From a bacterium (GTDB lineage Bacteria > Desulfobacterota > DSWW01), in NCBI GenBank assembly GCA_028277985.1, contig JANQFG010000158.1, positions 1 to 64,000 on the forward strand: a DNA stretch of 64,000 nt. Reading direction: 5' to 3'. The notes below the pieces were generated by a model. It did not search any database, was not told the origin of the DNA, and was given only the letters and a program-made list of their open reading frames with translations. Below, in pieces: positions 41,498 through 50,744 of the stretch. The position numbers were made by a program, and so were the translations under genes. Position 1 is the stretch's first letter; each line of letters starts with the position of its first letter.

Positions 41498-42741
41498 GTC
41501 TCTTCTATACACTCGCCATCCGGGTTTTCGGTCTTCTCATCCGGGTGGCTGCCCCTTTCAAACGAGCCGCCAGGCTGTGGGTGGAGGGCCGGCGGAATTG
41601 GCACAAGAGGCTGAAAGCGGACATCCTGAACGAGGAGAACGTGGTCTGGTTTCATGCCGCCTCCCTCGGTGAGTTCGAGCAGGGCCGGCCGATCATAGAG
41701 AAGGTCCGTGAGGAATACCCGGACCACCCTATTCTTCTGACTTTCTTCTCTCCATCAGGCTACGAGGTACGGAAGGGCTTCGACAAGGCCGATTTCGTGC
41801 ATTACCTGCCTCTCGACACACCGGAGAACGCACGCAATTTCCTGGATGCAGTGCGACCGAAGATCGCCGTCTTCATTCGCTACGAGTACTGGTACAACTT
41901 CCTGAAAACCATGTTCCGGCGAGGCATCCCCGTCGTCATGGTTTCGTCGATCTTCCGGAAAGAGCAGATCTTCTTCAGGCCATACGGCGAGTGGTTCCGG
42001 AAGGCCTTGAGAAGGATCTCCCGCTTCTTCGTCCAGAACGAGGAGAGCCTGACCTTGCTCGACTCCATTGGGGTCGAGAGCATGGAGCTGAGTGGCGACA
42101 CGCGATTTGACAGGGTATGGGACGCTGCCCGGGAGCACAGGGACTTCCCCCTGGTGGAGCGTTTTCTCGCGGGCCGGCCATGCCTGATGGCCGGCAGTAC
42201 CTGGCCGTTCGATGACCAGCTCCTCAAGGAGATCGTCCCCTCCTTCCCGGATCTGAAATTCGTAATCGTGCCGCATCATGTGGACGAAGAGAACATCAAG
42301 AGGGTGGTGAGTCTCTTTGGGGGCGAGGTGGCCCTCTACACCCGGGGGGAAGACCAGGATCTTGAGAACCTTCAAGTGCTGGTGGTGGACACGATCGGAA
42401 TGCTCACCTATCTCTACCGATTGGCGGATCTCACCTATATCGGAGACGGCTTCGGCGCAGGGATTCACAGCGTAATGGAGCCTGCCGCCTTCGGCATGCC
42501 GATCTTCTTCGGACCGAACTACCACAATTTCCAGGAGGCGGTCGATCTGGTGGAGCGGAAAAGCGCCTTTGCCGTGAAGGATCAACAGGAACTGGTCCGG
42601 GGCATTCGGCGCTTTGCCGATGACGTGCAGGCGAGAGAAGCCGTGGGGCAGACCTGCCGGGAATACATACAGGAGAAGAGGGGAGCCACCGACAGGGTGA
42701 TGATGGGTTTGAGGAAATACCTGGGCGAACCGCGGGGTTGA
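41494..42741 (+). CDS. Second Kdo transferase (GT30), divergent type
   Basis: A 415-residue GT30 protein, clearly WaaA-like (VWFHAASLGEFEQGRP with the catalytic Glu, FIRYEYWYN, LTYIGDGFGAGIHSVMEPAAFGMP) but very different from the copy at 34753, being closer in pattern to the Bacteroidetes type. It starts with GTG in a GTGA overlap with kdsB, so it is translationally coupled to the CMP-Kdo synthetase. The pairing suggests it is the transferase for the product of kdnAB-kdsB, that is Kdo8N, whereas the first copy may add Kdo. This division of labour is inference. Confidence 0.82.
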   Translation: MSLFYTLAIRVFGLLIRVAAPFKRAARLWVEGRRNWHKRLKADILNEENVVWFHAASLGEFEQGRPIIEKVREEYPDHPILLTFFSPSGYEVRKGFDKADFVHYLPLDTPENARNFLDAVRPKIAVFIRYEYWYNFLKTMFRRGIPVVMVSSIFRKEQIFFRPYGEWFRKALRRISRFFVQNEESLTLLDSIGVESMELSGDTRFDRVWDAAREHRDFPLVERFLAGRPCLMAGSTWPFDDQLLKEIVPSFPDLKFVIVPHHVDEENIKRVVSLFGGEVALYTRGEDQDLENLQVLVVDTIGMLTYLYRLADLTYIGDGFGAGIHSVMEPAAFGMPIFFGPNYHNFQEAVDLVERKSAFAVKDQQELVRGIRRFADDVQAREAVGQTCREYIQEKRGATDRVMMGLRKYLGEPRG

Positions 42742-42743
42742 AA

Positions 42744-44759
42744 ATGCCGGAATACGATCCGAAAACGCTGGCCAGGATGCAATGGTTGCGGGATGAGATC
42801 AACCGTCACAACCACGCCTACTATATCCAGGACAGCCCGGAAGTGTCGGATGCAGAGTATGACCGCCTCTTCGACGAGCTTTCGGGTCTGGAAGCGGCCC
42901 ACCCGGAGCTTGTCACACCCGAGTCCCCGACCCAGAGGGTAGGGGCGGCGCCGCTCGACGAATTCGAAACGGTGAGGCACAGCCTCCCGATGCTGAGCCT
43001 CAACAAAGCCACTTCGAAGGAGGAGTTCCTGGATTTCCATCGGAGGGTGAGGGATCTGTCAGGGCTTACGGATGGCGAGATCCAGTATACGGCCGAGCCG
43101 AAGTTCGACGGCCTTGCGGTGGAGTTGATCTACAGGGAAGGCATCTTTCGGCTGGGCTGCACGCGGGGCGACGGTATCGTGGGAGAGGATGTGACGCTGA
43201 ATCTGCGGACCGTGAAATCGATTCCCCTGAGCCTTCTCGGAGGATCGTTTCCGGAACTGCTCGAGGTCCGCGGGGAAGTGATCATGACCAAAGAGGACTT
43301 TGCCGGGCTGAACCGGGAACGGGAAAGGACGGAGCAGCCCCTGTTCGCCAACCCGCGCAATGCCGCTGCCGGGTCGGTCAGGCAACTCGACCCGAGGATT
43401 ACCAACACCCGGCCCCTGACCCTGTTCGCCTATGGGACCGGAAGAGTGGAGGGGGAAGGTCTGACCCATCATTGGGACAGCCTCCAACGTCTCAAGCGGT
43501 TCGGGTTCAGGATGAGTGAACATGCACGGCTTTGCCGAAGCGTGGACGAGGTGATCGAATATCATCAAGAGATCCTCGGCAAGAGGGACGGGCTTCCCTA
43601 CGAGATCGACGGCATCGTGATCAAGGTCAATGCCTTCTCCGTGCAGCAGACGCTCGGGGAGCTGTCCCGGAGCCCCCGCTGGGCGGTTGCCTGGAAATTC
43701 CCGGCCCAGCAGGAAAACACGCGGGTCGAGGACATCATCATCAGTGTCGGAAGAACCGGGTCCCTGACCCCGGTGGCGGTCCTTTCACCGGTTCGGGTCG
43801 GAGGCGTGGAGGTCAGCCGGGCTTCCCTGCACAATGATGACGAGGTCAGGAAGAAGGACGTCCGTATCGGTGACACCGTTGTCATTCAAAGGGCCGGCGA
43901 TGTGATCCCGGAAGTGGTCAAGGTGGTGGAATCGAAGCGGACCGGAGAGGAACGGGAATTCGTCATGCCGGGCACGTGTCCGGAGTGCGGCTCGAGAGTG
44001 GAGCGGCCGGAGGGAGAAGCGATCCATCGGTGCACCGGGTTTGCCTGCCCGGCCCAGATCAAGGAGAACCTGGCCCATTTCGTGTCCAAGGGGGCGATGA
44101 ACATGGACGGGCTCGGGCGCAGGCTTCTGGAACAGATGGTGGACAAGGGCATCATCCGGGATCCGGCCGACCTCTATTTCCTCGACAAAGAAACCCTGAT
44201 GAAAATGGACAGGATGGGCGACAAGCTTGCCGACAATCTGCTCGACGCTGTGGCGAAGAGCCGCAAGCCGGCCCTGGCCAACCTGATCTACGGTCTGGGC
44301 ATAAGAAACGTGGGTTATCATCTGGCGGGCGTGCTCGCAAAGGAATTCGGGTCCATCGAGAATCTCGCGGCACAGGACATCGAGAAGCTGGAGGATGTGC
44401 ACGAGATCGGTCCCACCGTTGCACGGAGCCTCTACAGCTTCTTCCACGATCCGACGAATCTCCGCATTCTCGAGAAGCTGAAAGACGGGGGCATGGAGTT
44501 CCCGGTCGAACAGGCTCCGGCAGGGGAATCCCCTCTGGCCGGAAAGAGCTTTGTCCTTACCGGTGGGCTCGCTACCCTTACGAGGGACGAAGCCAGAAGC
44601 ATCATCGAGAAGCTGGGAGGCAGAGTCTCGTCCTCGGTGAGCAAGAAGACCGACTTCGTGGTTGCGGGGAAGGAGCCTGGATCGAAGCTCGACAAAGCGC
44701 GGGACCTCGGGATCGAAGTCTTGAACGAACATGAATTCAAAAAGCTGGTTGAGAGGTAG
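42744..44759 (+). CDS. ligA: NAD-dependent DNA ligase
   Basis: A 671-residue replicative ligase of normal length. The adenylation lysine is in AEPKFDGLAVE (KxDG), followed by the OB fold, a four-Cys zinc finger (CPECGSRVERPEG to CTGFACPAQ), helix-hairpin-helix repeats and a C-terminal BRCT domain (LAGKSFVLTGGL to VLNEHEF). It seals nicks in replication and repair. The ATG at 42744 is two bases after the upstream stop codon, with only a weak GCGGGG site; an in-frame TTG at 42738 is an alternative. Its position after the Kdo genes looks incidental. Confidence 0.97.
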   Translation: MPEYDPKTLARMQWLRDEINRHNHAYYIQDSPEVSDAEYDRLFDELSGLEAAHPELVTPESPTQRVGAAPLDEFETVRHSLPMLSLNKATSKEEFLDFHRRVRDLSGLTDGEIQYTAEPKFDGLAVELIYREGIFRLGCTRGDGIVGEDVTLNLRTVKSIPLSLLGGSFPELLEVRGEVIMTKEDFAGLNRERERTEQPLFANPRNAAAGSVRQLDPRITNTRPLTLFAYGTGRVEGEGLTHHWDSLQRLKRFGFRMSEHARLCRSVDEVIEYHQEILGKRDGLPYEIDGIVIKVNAFSVQQTLGELSRSPRWAVAWKFPAQQENTRVEDIIISVGRTGSLTPVAVLSPVRVGGVEVSRASLHNDDEVRKKDVRIGDTVVIQRAGDVIPEVVKVVESKRTGEEREFVMPGTCPECGSRVERPEGEAIHRCTGFACPAQIKENLAHFVSKGAMNMDGLGRRLLEQMVDKGIIRDPADLYFLDKETLMKMDRMGDKLADNLLDAVAKSRKPALANLIYGLGIRNVGYHLAGVLAKEFGSIENLAAQDIEKLEDVHEIGPTVARSLYSFFHDPTNLRILEKLKDGGMEFPVEQAPAGESPLAGKSFVLTGGLATLTRDEARSIIEKLGGRVSSSVSKKTDFVVAGKEPGSKLDKARDLGIEVLNEHEFKKLVER

Positions 44760-44763
44760 TGCT

Positions 44764-45318
44764 ATGGCGGAACATGTATGCCCCTGGTGGATCGGCTATC
44801 TCCTCCTGAGCCCGCTTCGCAAGCTGGTGCATAGCCCTCAGAGGATCCTTTCTCCCCACATCGAGCCGGGTTCGATCGCCCTGGATGTGGGCTGCGCCAT
44901 GGGATACTTCAGCCTTGACATGGCCCGAATGGTAGGGCCGGAAGGTAAGGTGGTCTGCGTGGATCTTCAGGAAAAGATGATCGAGGTCCTGGTTCGGCGC
45001 GCGACCAAGGCGGGTGTGATCGACCGCATCGAGCATCGGGTGTGCGGCAAGAACGGCCTTGGGATAGACGACCTGGGCGGAAAGGTCGATTTCGCCCTGG
45101 CCTTCGCACTCGTCCACGAAGTGCCGGATGCGGAGGATTTCTTCAGACAGATCCACGCGGTCCTGCGGCCCGGGGGAACGTGCCTGGTCGCCGAACCGAA
45201 GGGGCATGTTTCGGAGGATCGGTTCAAGGAAACGCTTGCGGCCGCAAAGAACGTGGGTCTCGAGCCGGGTGAAACGCCGAAGATTGCGAGGAGCCGCGCG
45301 GCGTTGATCCACAAGTGA
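44764..45318 (+). CDS. Class I SAM-dependent methyltransferase
   Basis: A 184-residue methyltransferase with SAM-binding motif I ALDVGCAMGYFS, the acidic end of strand 2 (VCVDLQEKMI), and a post-motif segment FALVHEVPDAEDFF with GGTCLVAEPKGH. The start at 44764 uses GAGAGG overlapping the ligA stop region. The N-terminus (CPWWIGYLLLSPLRKLVHSP) is typical of small ArsM/UbiE-like deltaproteobacterial proteins with unknown acceptors. Nothing in the context names the substrate. Confidence 0.8.
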   Translation: MAEHVCPWWIGYLLLSPLRKLVHSPQRILSPHIEPGSIALDVGCAMGYFSLDMARMVGPEGKVVCVDLQEKMIEVLVRRATKAGVIDRIEHRVCGKNGLGIDDLGGKVDFALAFALVHEVPDAEDFFRQIHAVLRPGGTCLVAEPKGHVSEDRFKETLAAAKNVGLEPGETPKIARSRAALIHK

Positions 45319-45376
45319 ACGTGTCTTCCAATGGCTAGCGGGGTACCACAATCCTGAACAAGGGGAGGGTCTCGTC

Positions 45377-46186
45377 ATGTCCAGCGTGAGACGGATGGTC
45401 TTTTGTGCCCCTGTTTTCTTGTTGGCCGTCGTCCTGACGGCGTGCAGCCTCAGGCTCGAGGACAAGAACGCGCCGTCCTTCGAGTTCTCCCTCGAAGCGG
45501 ACTACGACGTTGCCCGATGGGGTGGCGGGGAGGAGAAGTCCGGGTGGGCCGCAACGCCGCCGGAGCGGAAACAGGGAGAGGGCGGCCCTGCCGGAACCGT
45601 CTTCCGGATACGCGGGCAGTTCCTGAACAGCTTTACCTGGTATGATGCCGACGGCACACTCTCCATTGGGGCTTTCTCTCTGGGTGATCTCGAGGTCCCG
45701 GAGCAGGAGGTCCCTGTCAAGGGAGACGGGTGGCGCTACAGGGGCCGGCTTGCCCTCCTGCCGGGATTCGCCTTCGGGGGAGACAGGTTCTTCATTGCCG
45801 GTCTGATCGGGCTTGAGGGAGACTACATGGGGATGGATCTCACGAATGTCGACAATCCTTCAGAAACGGAACGGGCGGAATTCGGCTGGCTGGGCGTGCC
45901 CCTCGGTTTTCACATGGAGGGAACGGTGGCACATGTGCTGACCCCCTCTTTCACGTATACGTATGCGCCCACTGTTGCATCGTGGGGGAGTGCCCCCGGA
46001 GGACATTCACAGGCGACCAAGCTGGCCTTGCGGTTGTGGCCCGGCTCGCTGGCCCCCTTCTTCGGCCCTTGGCTATGGGTGGAAGGTGGCTGGCAGTGGA
46101 CCTCGAAGAAGTCGGGCGTTCCGCCCTTCTTCGATTTCGAGATGAGGTTGAACGGCTTCTACGGCGCAGTCGGTCTCAGATTCTAG
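45377..46186 (+). CDS. Outer-membrane lipoprotein with beta-barrel-like body
   Basis: A 269-residue protein with a lipoprotein signal ending LTAC (C23). The mature part alternates polar and aromatic residues in strands (FRIRGQFLNSFTWYD, LALRLWPGSLAPFFG, LNGFYGAVGLRF) and ends in Phe, the usual signal for BAM-dependent barrels. It may be an eight-stranded barrel with a lipid anchor or a lipoprotein with a PagP-like fold. No family is recognised. AGGGGAGGG supports the start. It precedes the TudS-like gene by 15 bases, so they may be co-transcribed. Confidence 0.65.
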   Translation: MSSVRRMVFCAPVFLLAVVLTACSLRLEDKNAPSFEFSLEADYDVARWGGGEEKSGWAATPPERKQGEGGPAGTVFRIRGQFLNSFTWYDADGTLSIGAFSLGDLEVPEQEVPVKGDGWRYRGRLALLPGFAFGGDRFFIAGLIGLEGDYMGMDLTNVDNPSETERAEFGWLGVPLGFHMEGTVAHVLTPSFTYTYAPTVASWGSAPGGHSQATKLALRLWPGSLAPFFGPWLWVEGGWQWTSKKSGVPPFFDFEMRLNGFYGAVGLRF

Positions 46187-46201
46187 AGGAGAGTGTAAGA
46201 G

Positions 46202-46780
46202 ATGAGCGAAGAAGGGAAGCGGAACGGACCCGCCTTCGAGGATGCCCGCGCGAAGAAGATCATGATTGTTGCTCACTGCGTACTGAACCAGAACGCAAGG
46301 ATCGATACATGCGCCACAGCTCCCGCCGTGTTTCCAAAGGTGCTCGAGACATTGGTCGATCGGCAGATCGGAATCCTGCAATACCCCTGCCCCGAGCTCG
46401 GTTTCCTGGGAATGGGAAGACAGGGGCAGGACTGCGCCTCCTGGGACGGGACCTATCAACACGAGAGCGGGGAGGTATATGACCAGATGTCCGTCCCGGA
46501 AGGGCGTGAATACCTGAGAGACCTCGCCGACAACCTCATGTACCAGATCAAGGAGTACAGGAAATACGGTTTCAAGGTTCTGGGCGTGCTGGGTATACTG
46601 GCAAGCCCCACGTGCGGAGTGGGCCTGAAGTACTACAAAGGCCTCGACCAGACGGACGGTGCTCTTATCGAGGAGCTCAGGAGGGCCCTGGACCGGGCCG
46701 GGCTGGATCTGCCGATTCATGGGCTCAACGACCTGGAGCCGGACGAGAATGTTGCCATCATCCAAGCACTGGATGCCTGA
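46202..46780 (+). CDS. TudS-related (CD3072-type) putative desulfidase
   Basis: A 192-residue protein with the cysteine pattern of the CD3072/TudS-related group: AHCVLNQNAR near residue 25, QYPCPELGFLG near 65 and SPTCGVGLKYY near 140. In TudS three cysteines bind a [4Fe-4S] cluster that removes sulfur from thiouracil; the CD3072 branch has not been assigned a substrate. The start follows AGGAGAGTGTAAG. It sits between a lipoprotein and a DUF362 gene and could belong to sulfur or thiolated-base metabolism. Confidence 0.72.
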   Translation: MSEEGKRNGPAFEDARAKKIMIVAHCVLNQNARIDTCATAPAVFPKVLETLVDRQIGILQYPCPELGFLGMGRQGQDCASWDGTYQHESGEVYDQMSVPEGREYLRDLADNLMYQIKEYRKYGFKVLGVLGILASPTCGVGLKYYKGLDQTDGALIEELRRALDRAGLDLPIHGLNDLEPDENVAIIQALDA

Positions 46781-46797
46781 CAGGAGGAATCAGCATC

Positions 46798-48120
46798 ATG
46801 CACAAGCCCATCGTCGCGGTGGTTCGTTACGAAGAACCGCTTGCATCTGTCCGGAAGGCCGTGGATCTGGCCGGGGGGCTCGACCACCTTCCCGCCCGCG
46901 CCAGGGTCTTCATCAAGCCGAACGTCATCTATTGGACCACCAAAACGGTCTTCCCCAAATACGGAGTGATCACAACGTCGCGGCTGGTGGAGGATGCTGT
47001 CATTCTGCTCAAGGAAAGGGGCATCGACGACATCACCATCGGGGAAGGTCTGGTAACGCTCGGTCCGAAGGACCGGGAGACCCCCGCCCACGCCTTTGAG
47101 TCCCTCGGGTACAACACCTTGAAGGAACGTTACGGCGTAAAGGTACTCGACCTACATCAAAGGCCCTTTGAGAAGGTGGATCTCGGGGACGACGTGACCC
47201 TTGCCTTCAATGCAGACTACCTGGCGAGCGATTTCCTCGTGAATCTTCCCGTTCTCAAGTGCCACGCGCAGACGATCGTGAGCCTTGGCATCAAGAACCT
47301 GAAGGGCCTGATCAATGTCCCGTCCCGCAAGGAATGCCACAGCGAGGATCCGGAGAGAGACCTTCACTTCATGGTCGGAAAGCTCGCCAAGACCCTTCCC
47401 CCTTCTCTGACGATCCTGGACGGAATCTACACGATCGAGCGCGGCCCACTGTACGATGGGAAGGCGAGGAGGACCGATGCCCTGGTCGCTTCATCCGACA
47501 TGCTGGCCGCGGACATGGCAGGAACCAGGATCCTAGGTTACCTTCCGTCGGAGGTCCCCCATCTGGTTCACGTGGCCCGCGACCAGGGAAGGTCCCTCGA
47601 TCCGTCTGAGGTGGAATGGAGGGGAGAAGCCGTGGAGGATTTCGCCTATCGCCACGAGGCCTCTTTCCCTTATACGGATGACGGGACCCTGCCGCTGCCC
47701 ATGGAGAAGCTGGGCATCCAGGGACTGTCTTACAACAAGTACGATCTCTCTCTGTGCACCTATTGTACGCCCGTCAACGGGGTGACCCTGTGGAGCATCG
47801 CCATGGCATGGAAGGGAAAAGCCTGGGACGATGTGGAGGTCCTGACCGGCAAGAGCATGAAGCCCACGCCGGGCAGGAAGAAGACGATCCTTCTCGGCAA
47901 GTGCATGTATCAGGCGAACAAGGATCATCCGGACATCCAGGAAATGATTGCGGTCAAGGGATGCCCACCCACGCCGAAAGCGATCGTCAAGGCGCTCCAA
48001 CAGGCCGGGATCGAGGTGAACCCGGCCCACCTGGAAGAGATCGAGACCTACCCGGGCATGTTCATGAAGAGGTATGAGAAGCGGCCCGAGTTCCAGGAAT
48101 CCTTCTATCGAGTTGACTAG
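46798..48120 (+). CDS. DUF362 domain protein
   Basis: A 440-residue protein with the DUF362 core: ARVFIKPNVIYW near the N-terminus, LKCHAQTIVSLGIKNLKGLI in the middle and a late Cys region (LCTYCTPVNG, LLGKCMYQANK, AVKGCPPTPK) that could ligate an iron-sulfur or other metal centre. The function of DUF362 is unknown, although members are often adjacent to ferredoxin-type and corrinoid genes. AGGAGG with 10-base spacing sets the ATG at 46798; the frame is open for 186 bases upstream but overlaps the preceding gene. There is no signal peptide. Confidence 0.8.
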   Translation: MHKPIVAVVRYEEPLASVRKAVDLAGGLDHLPARARVFIKPNVIYWTTKTVFPKYGVITTSRLVEDAVILLKERGIDDITIGEGLVTLGPKDRETPAHAFESLGYNTLKERYGVKVLDLHQRPFEKVDLGDDVTLAFNADYLASDFLVNLPVLKCHAQTIVSLGIKNLKGLINVPSRKECHSEDPERDLHFMVGKLAKTLPPSLTILDGIYTIERGPLYDGKARRTDALVASSDMLAADMAGTRILGYLPSEVPHLVHVARDQGRSLDPSEVEWRGEAVEDFAYRHEASFPYTDDGTLPLPMEKLGIQGLSYNKYDLSLCTYCTPVNGVTLWSIAMAWKGKAWDDVEVLTGKSMKPTPGRKKTILLGKCMYQANKDHPDIQEMIAVKGCPPTPKAIVKALQQAGIEVNPAHLEEIETYPGMFMKRYEKRPEFQESFYRVD

Positions 48121-48460
48121 TTCATTGCCAGAGAACCGGCTAGGTCTTAGGACGATCCCGGCCTCCAGCACTGCCCAGGGTTTCCGTCTGAGATTTTCTT
48201 GGGCGACGTCGCCCCCCCGTGTCTACTCTCCAGTTTAACGCACGAAGGCCTCTGCTGAGATATTGTGCGAGCAAAGTCGCCCTGCACAAATCTCAGACGG
48301 AAACCCTGGGCAGCACTGAACAACACGAGCCTTGTCCAAGACATGTGTTCCTGTCAATGCACTGGAGTCCCGTCCCAGAAAACAGTTCACATCGATCGGA
48401 CTTCCAGGGGACAGAACCGCTTCCTCTTTCATCGATGACTTTCGGGGGTCTCCTTCCATC
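48121..48460. other. 340-bp gap between the DUF362 gene and the amidase remnant
   Basis: The gap holds the MITE-like inverted repeat at 48171-48313 and about 150 bp of low coding potential on its right. No promoter or RNA gene was recognised. Confidence 0.55.
48171..48313. mobile_element. 143-bp MITE-like element with 26-bp perfect terminal inverted repeats
   Basis: Perfect 26-bp arms at 48171-48196 (CTGCCCAGGGTTTCCGTCTG plus AGATTT) and 48288-48313 enclose a short non-coding core. A second inverted pair GGGCGAC/GTCGCCC (48201-48207 and 48276-48282) is nested just inside. No obvious target duplication can be defined with certainty. It lies in the gap between convergent genes, as expected for a small non-autonomous element. 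Confidence 0.65.
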
Positions 48461-49924
48461 TCAATACCCGGGTGGACGCTGAAACGGTCCGGTCACCTCG
48501 GCCAGCCTCTCGGCGAGGCCGAGCAGTCGCATGTCTTCCCACTTCTTCCCTACGATCTGCACCCCGATGGGCAGCCCTTCCTGGGAGCGGGCGACCGGTA
48601 GGACAGCCACGGGGTTCCCGGTCAGGTTGAATAGCGAGGTATAGGAGACGCCCGCCACCCAGTAGGGGAACTTCCGGCCGTCCACCGCGATCGGTTGTCC
48701 AGGCATCTTTGTGGCGGCTCGGCGGTGTTCGAAGGCGGGCGTGGCAGAGACCGGACAGATCCAGGCATCCCAGTCTCCGAGAAATCGCTCCAGGACGCCA
48801 AGCAGGTCGTCCCGCCGGGCCAGGGCGTTGAAGTATCTCTTAGCATCGAGTCGAAACCCGCGCATCATGCCAAGGTACAGCGGATCCTTTCGATGCAGGA
48901 CAGGTGCCGACAGGGATCCGGCGATTCGCATAGCAAGCGGAAGGGTCGCGCCCACTTCGGTTCCGATGATCTCTCCGTACGTACTCCAGGCAGCTTGAAA
49001 GTCGAGTCCATTCGGGGTTGCCCGCTCGACGCGGCAACCCATGTCGGAGAGCTTTTGGGCCAAGTTCTCGAGAGCCGACCGGGTATCGGCCGTAACGGGG
49101 ACGCCGCCAAAATCATCTGTCCAGGCCAAGCGCGCCTCCTTCAATGGCCGGTCCGGCGCATCGTCCAGCGGCACCGGCGGCACCTCCCAATCCCGGCCAT
49201 CCGGTCCTGTGAGCAGAGAGAAGCAGAGCTTCAGGTCTTCTACCGAGCGTGCCAGTGGGCCGAACACGCCCATGTGCCGAACGGTTCTCGGTTCTCCGGG
49301 CATGCCCGGGATGTGGCCGCTTTCCGGCACCCTGTTCTCCGTCGGCTTGAACCCGAAGAGCCCGCAGAAGTGGGAAGGGATGCGGATGGATCCACCGATG
49401 TCGCTGCCGAGTTCCAGCGGAGAAAGCCCGGCAGCCACTGCGGCAGCCCCGCCTCCGGTGCTCCCGCCGGGCGTTCGTTCCAGGTTCCACGGATTGTTGG
49501 CCCTTCCGAAGAGCGGGCTCGCGCTCTGGATGTCCAGGGCGAGCTCCGGCATGTTCGTCTTGGCCACGATGATCGCTCCCGCGGCACGCAGGCGCGACAC
49601 GATCGTCGCGTCTATCTTTGGTGTGTAATCGGCCAAAGGCTTGAAACTGCTCGTCGTTCTCAGGCCGGCCGTCTCGAACGTGTCCTTGATCGTAACGGGT
49701 ACGCCGTGCAGGGGCCCCCAGTTCTCGCCCTTGGACAGCGCCTCATCCGCCTCCAGGGCGCGATTGCGGGCCCCTTCCTCGTCGAGTGTGACGATGGCAT
49801 TGAGCGCCGGATTGTGCTCGTGGATCTGTTACAGATGCTCTTCGAGGACTTCGGCGGATGAGGCCTCACCGGAGCGGATGATTCCAGCAAGATGACTCGC
49901 TGTTCGATACACGAATTGCGGCAT
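48461..49924 (-). pseudogene. Amidase-signature enzyme gene with an in-frame ochre stop at codon 32
   Basis: A complete amidase reading frame of 488 codons on the - strand: start MPQFVYRTASHLAG with GAAAGGAG upstream, catalytic Lys in VTIKDTFETAG, amidase signature GGSTGGGAAAVAAGLSPLELGSDIGGSIRIP with its Ser pair, and a normal C-terminus. A TAA at 49831-49829 interrupts it after EEHL; the frame continues in phase with QIHEHNPALNAIV. TAA cannot encode selenocysteine or pyrrolysine. No ATG, GTG or TTG lies between the stop and the catalytic Lys; the first one after it (TTG 49636) would give a protein without that Lys. The gene is therefore probably inactive, unless the base is a sequencing error (for example CAA). 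Confidence 0.8.
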
Positions 49925-50068
49925 GGTCTTCTCCTTTCAGGAATCCGCGGCTCAGGATAACCAACGTTCTATCGCGCATCGGGATCGCATTCAATAGGTG
50001 CCGGAGATTTTGTCACGAGACACTCCTCTCGGTTCGAGTCGGGCCGAGGGGAGATCCCCTAAAATCCG

Positions 50069-50098
50069 TTGACACGAACGAATCTTGCCTCCTATAGT
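50069..50098 (+). promoter_or_regulatory. Sigma-70 promoter for the SYLF gene
   Basis: TTGACA at 50069-50074, 18-base spacer, TATAGT at 50093-50098, 84 bases before the start codon of the SYLF-domain gene. Both hexamers are close to consensus, the best promoter match in the window. Confidence 0.7.
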
Positions 50099-50181
50099 CG
50101 GCATCAGAACCGTAGGTGTCGGAGGCGAAGCTTGCCGAAACCTAGGGACACTGTAACCCTGAAAAGACGAGGTGATGAACG

Positions 50182-50736
50182 ATGAAGAGATTTGCCGGAG
50201 CACTCCCACGGTTCAGCGTTCTTGTTGCGGCCCTTGTTCTCCTGACCGCCTTACCCTCCTTCGGAGGGGACAAGGACGAAGAGTTCCGGGAGAAAGTCAG
50301 GCAGGCGATCGAGCAGTTCAAGAAGAAGGATCCGGGCATGAAGAGCTTCTTCAGCAAAGCGCGGGGGTATGCCGTCATACCGACCGTGGGCAAAGGGGGC
50401 TTTGGAATCGGCGGCGCTCGCGGCAAGGGCCTGGTCTATGAGGGGGGCAAACTGATCGGGAAGGTCAAGCTCACCCAGGTCACGATCGGTTTGCAGCTTG
50501 GGGGGCAGACCTATTCGGAGGTGGTCTTTCTGGAAAACAAGGCGACCATGGAAAGCTTCAAGCAGGGCGACTTCGCCCTGAGTGCCCAGGCCAGCGCAAC
50601 GGCAGCCGCGGCAGGTGCCTCTGCGAACGCAAAGTACAAGCAGGGGGTCGCCGTGTTCACCATGTCCACGGGCGGGCTCATGTATGAAGCCAGCGTGGGC
50701 GGTCAGAAGTTCAACTTCATTCCGTTCGGCAACTAG
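50182..50736 (+). CDS. Exported SYLF-domain (YSC84) lipid-binding protein
   Basis: A 184-residue protein with a signal peptide (MKRFAGALPRF..., cleavage near LPSFG) and a SYLF/DUF500 domain: ARGYAVIPTVGKGGFGIGGARG, LGGQTYSEVVFLENK, then the Ala-rich ASATAAAAGASANAK and a final GVAVFTMSTGGLMYEAS. SYLF domains bind phosphoinositides in eukaryotes; bacterial versions are periplasmic or outer-membrane-associated with unknown ligands. It has its own near-consensus promoter and appears monocistronic, ending just before a convergent gene. Confidence 0.87.
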   Translation: MKRFAGALPRFSVLVAALVLLTALPSFGGDKDEEFREKVRQAIEQFKKKDPGMKSFFSKARGYAVIPTVGKGGFGIGGARGKGLVYEGGKLIGKVKLTQVTIGLQLGGQTYSEVVFLENKATMESFKQGDFALSAQASATAAAAGASANAKYKQGVAVFTMSTGGLMYEASVGGQKFNFIPFGN

Positions 50737-50744
50737 ACCTGTTC

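Noticed and set aside
49829..49831. Recoding of the stop codon in the amidase gene
   Set aside because: The codon is TAA, which is not used for selenocysteine or pyrrolysine, and the position is not a cysteine site.
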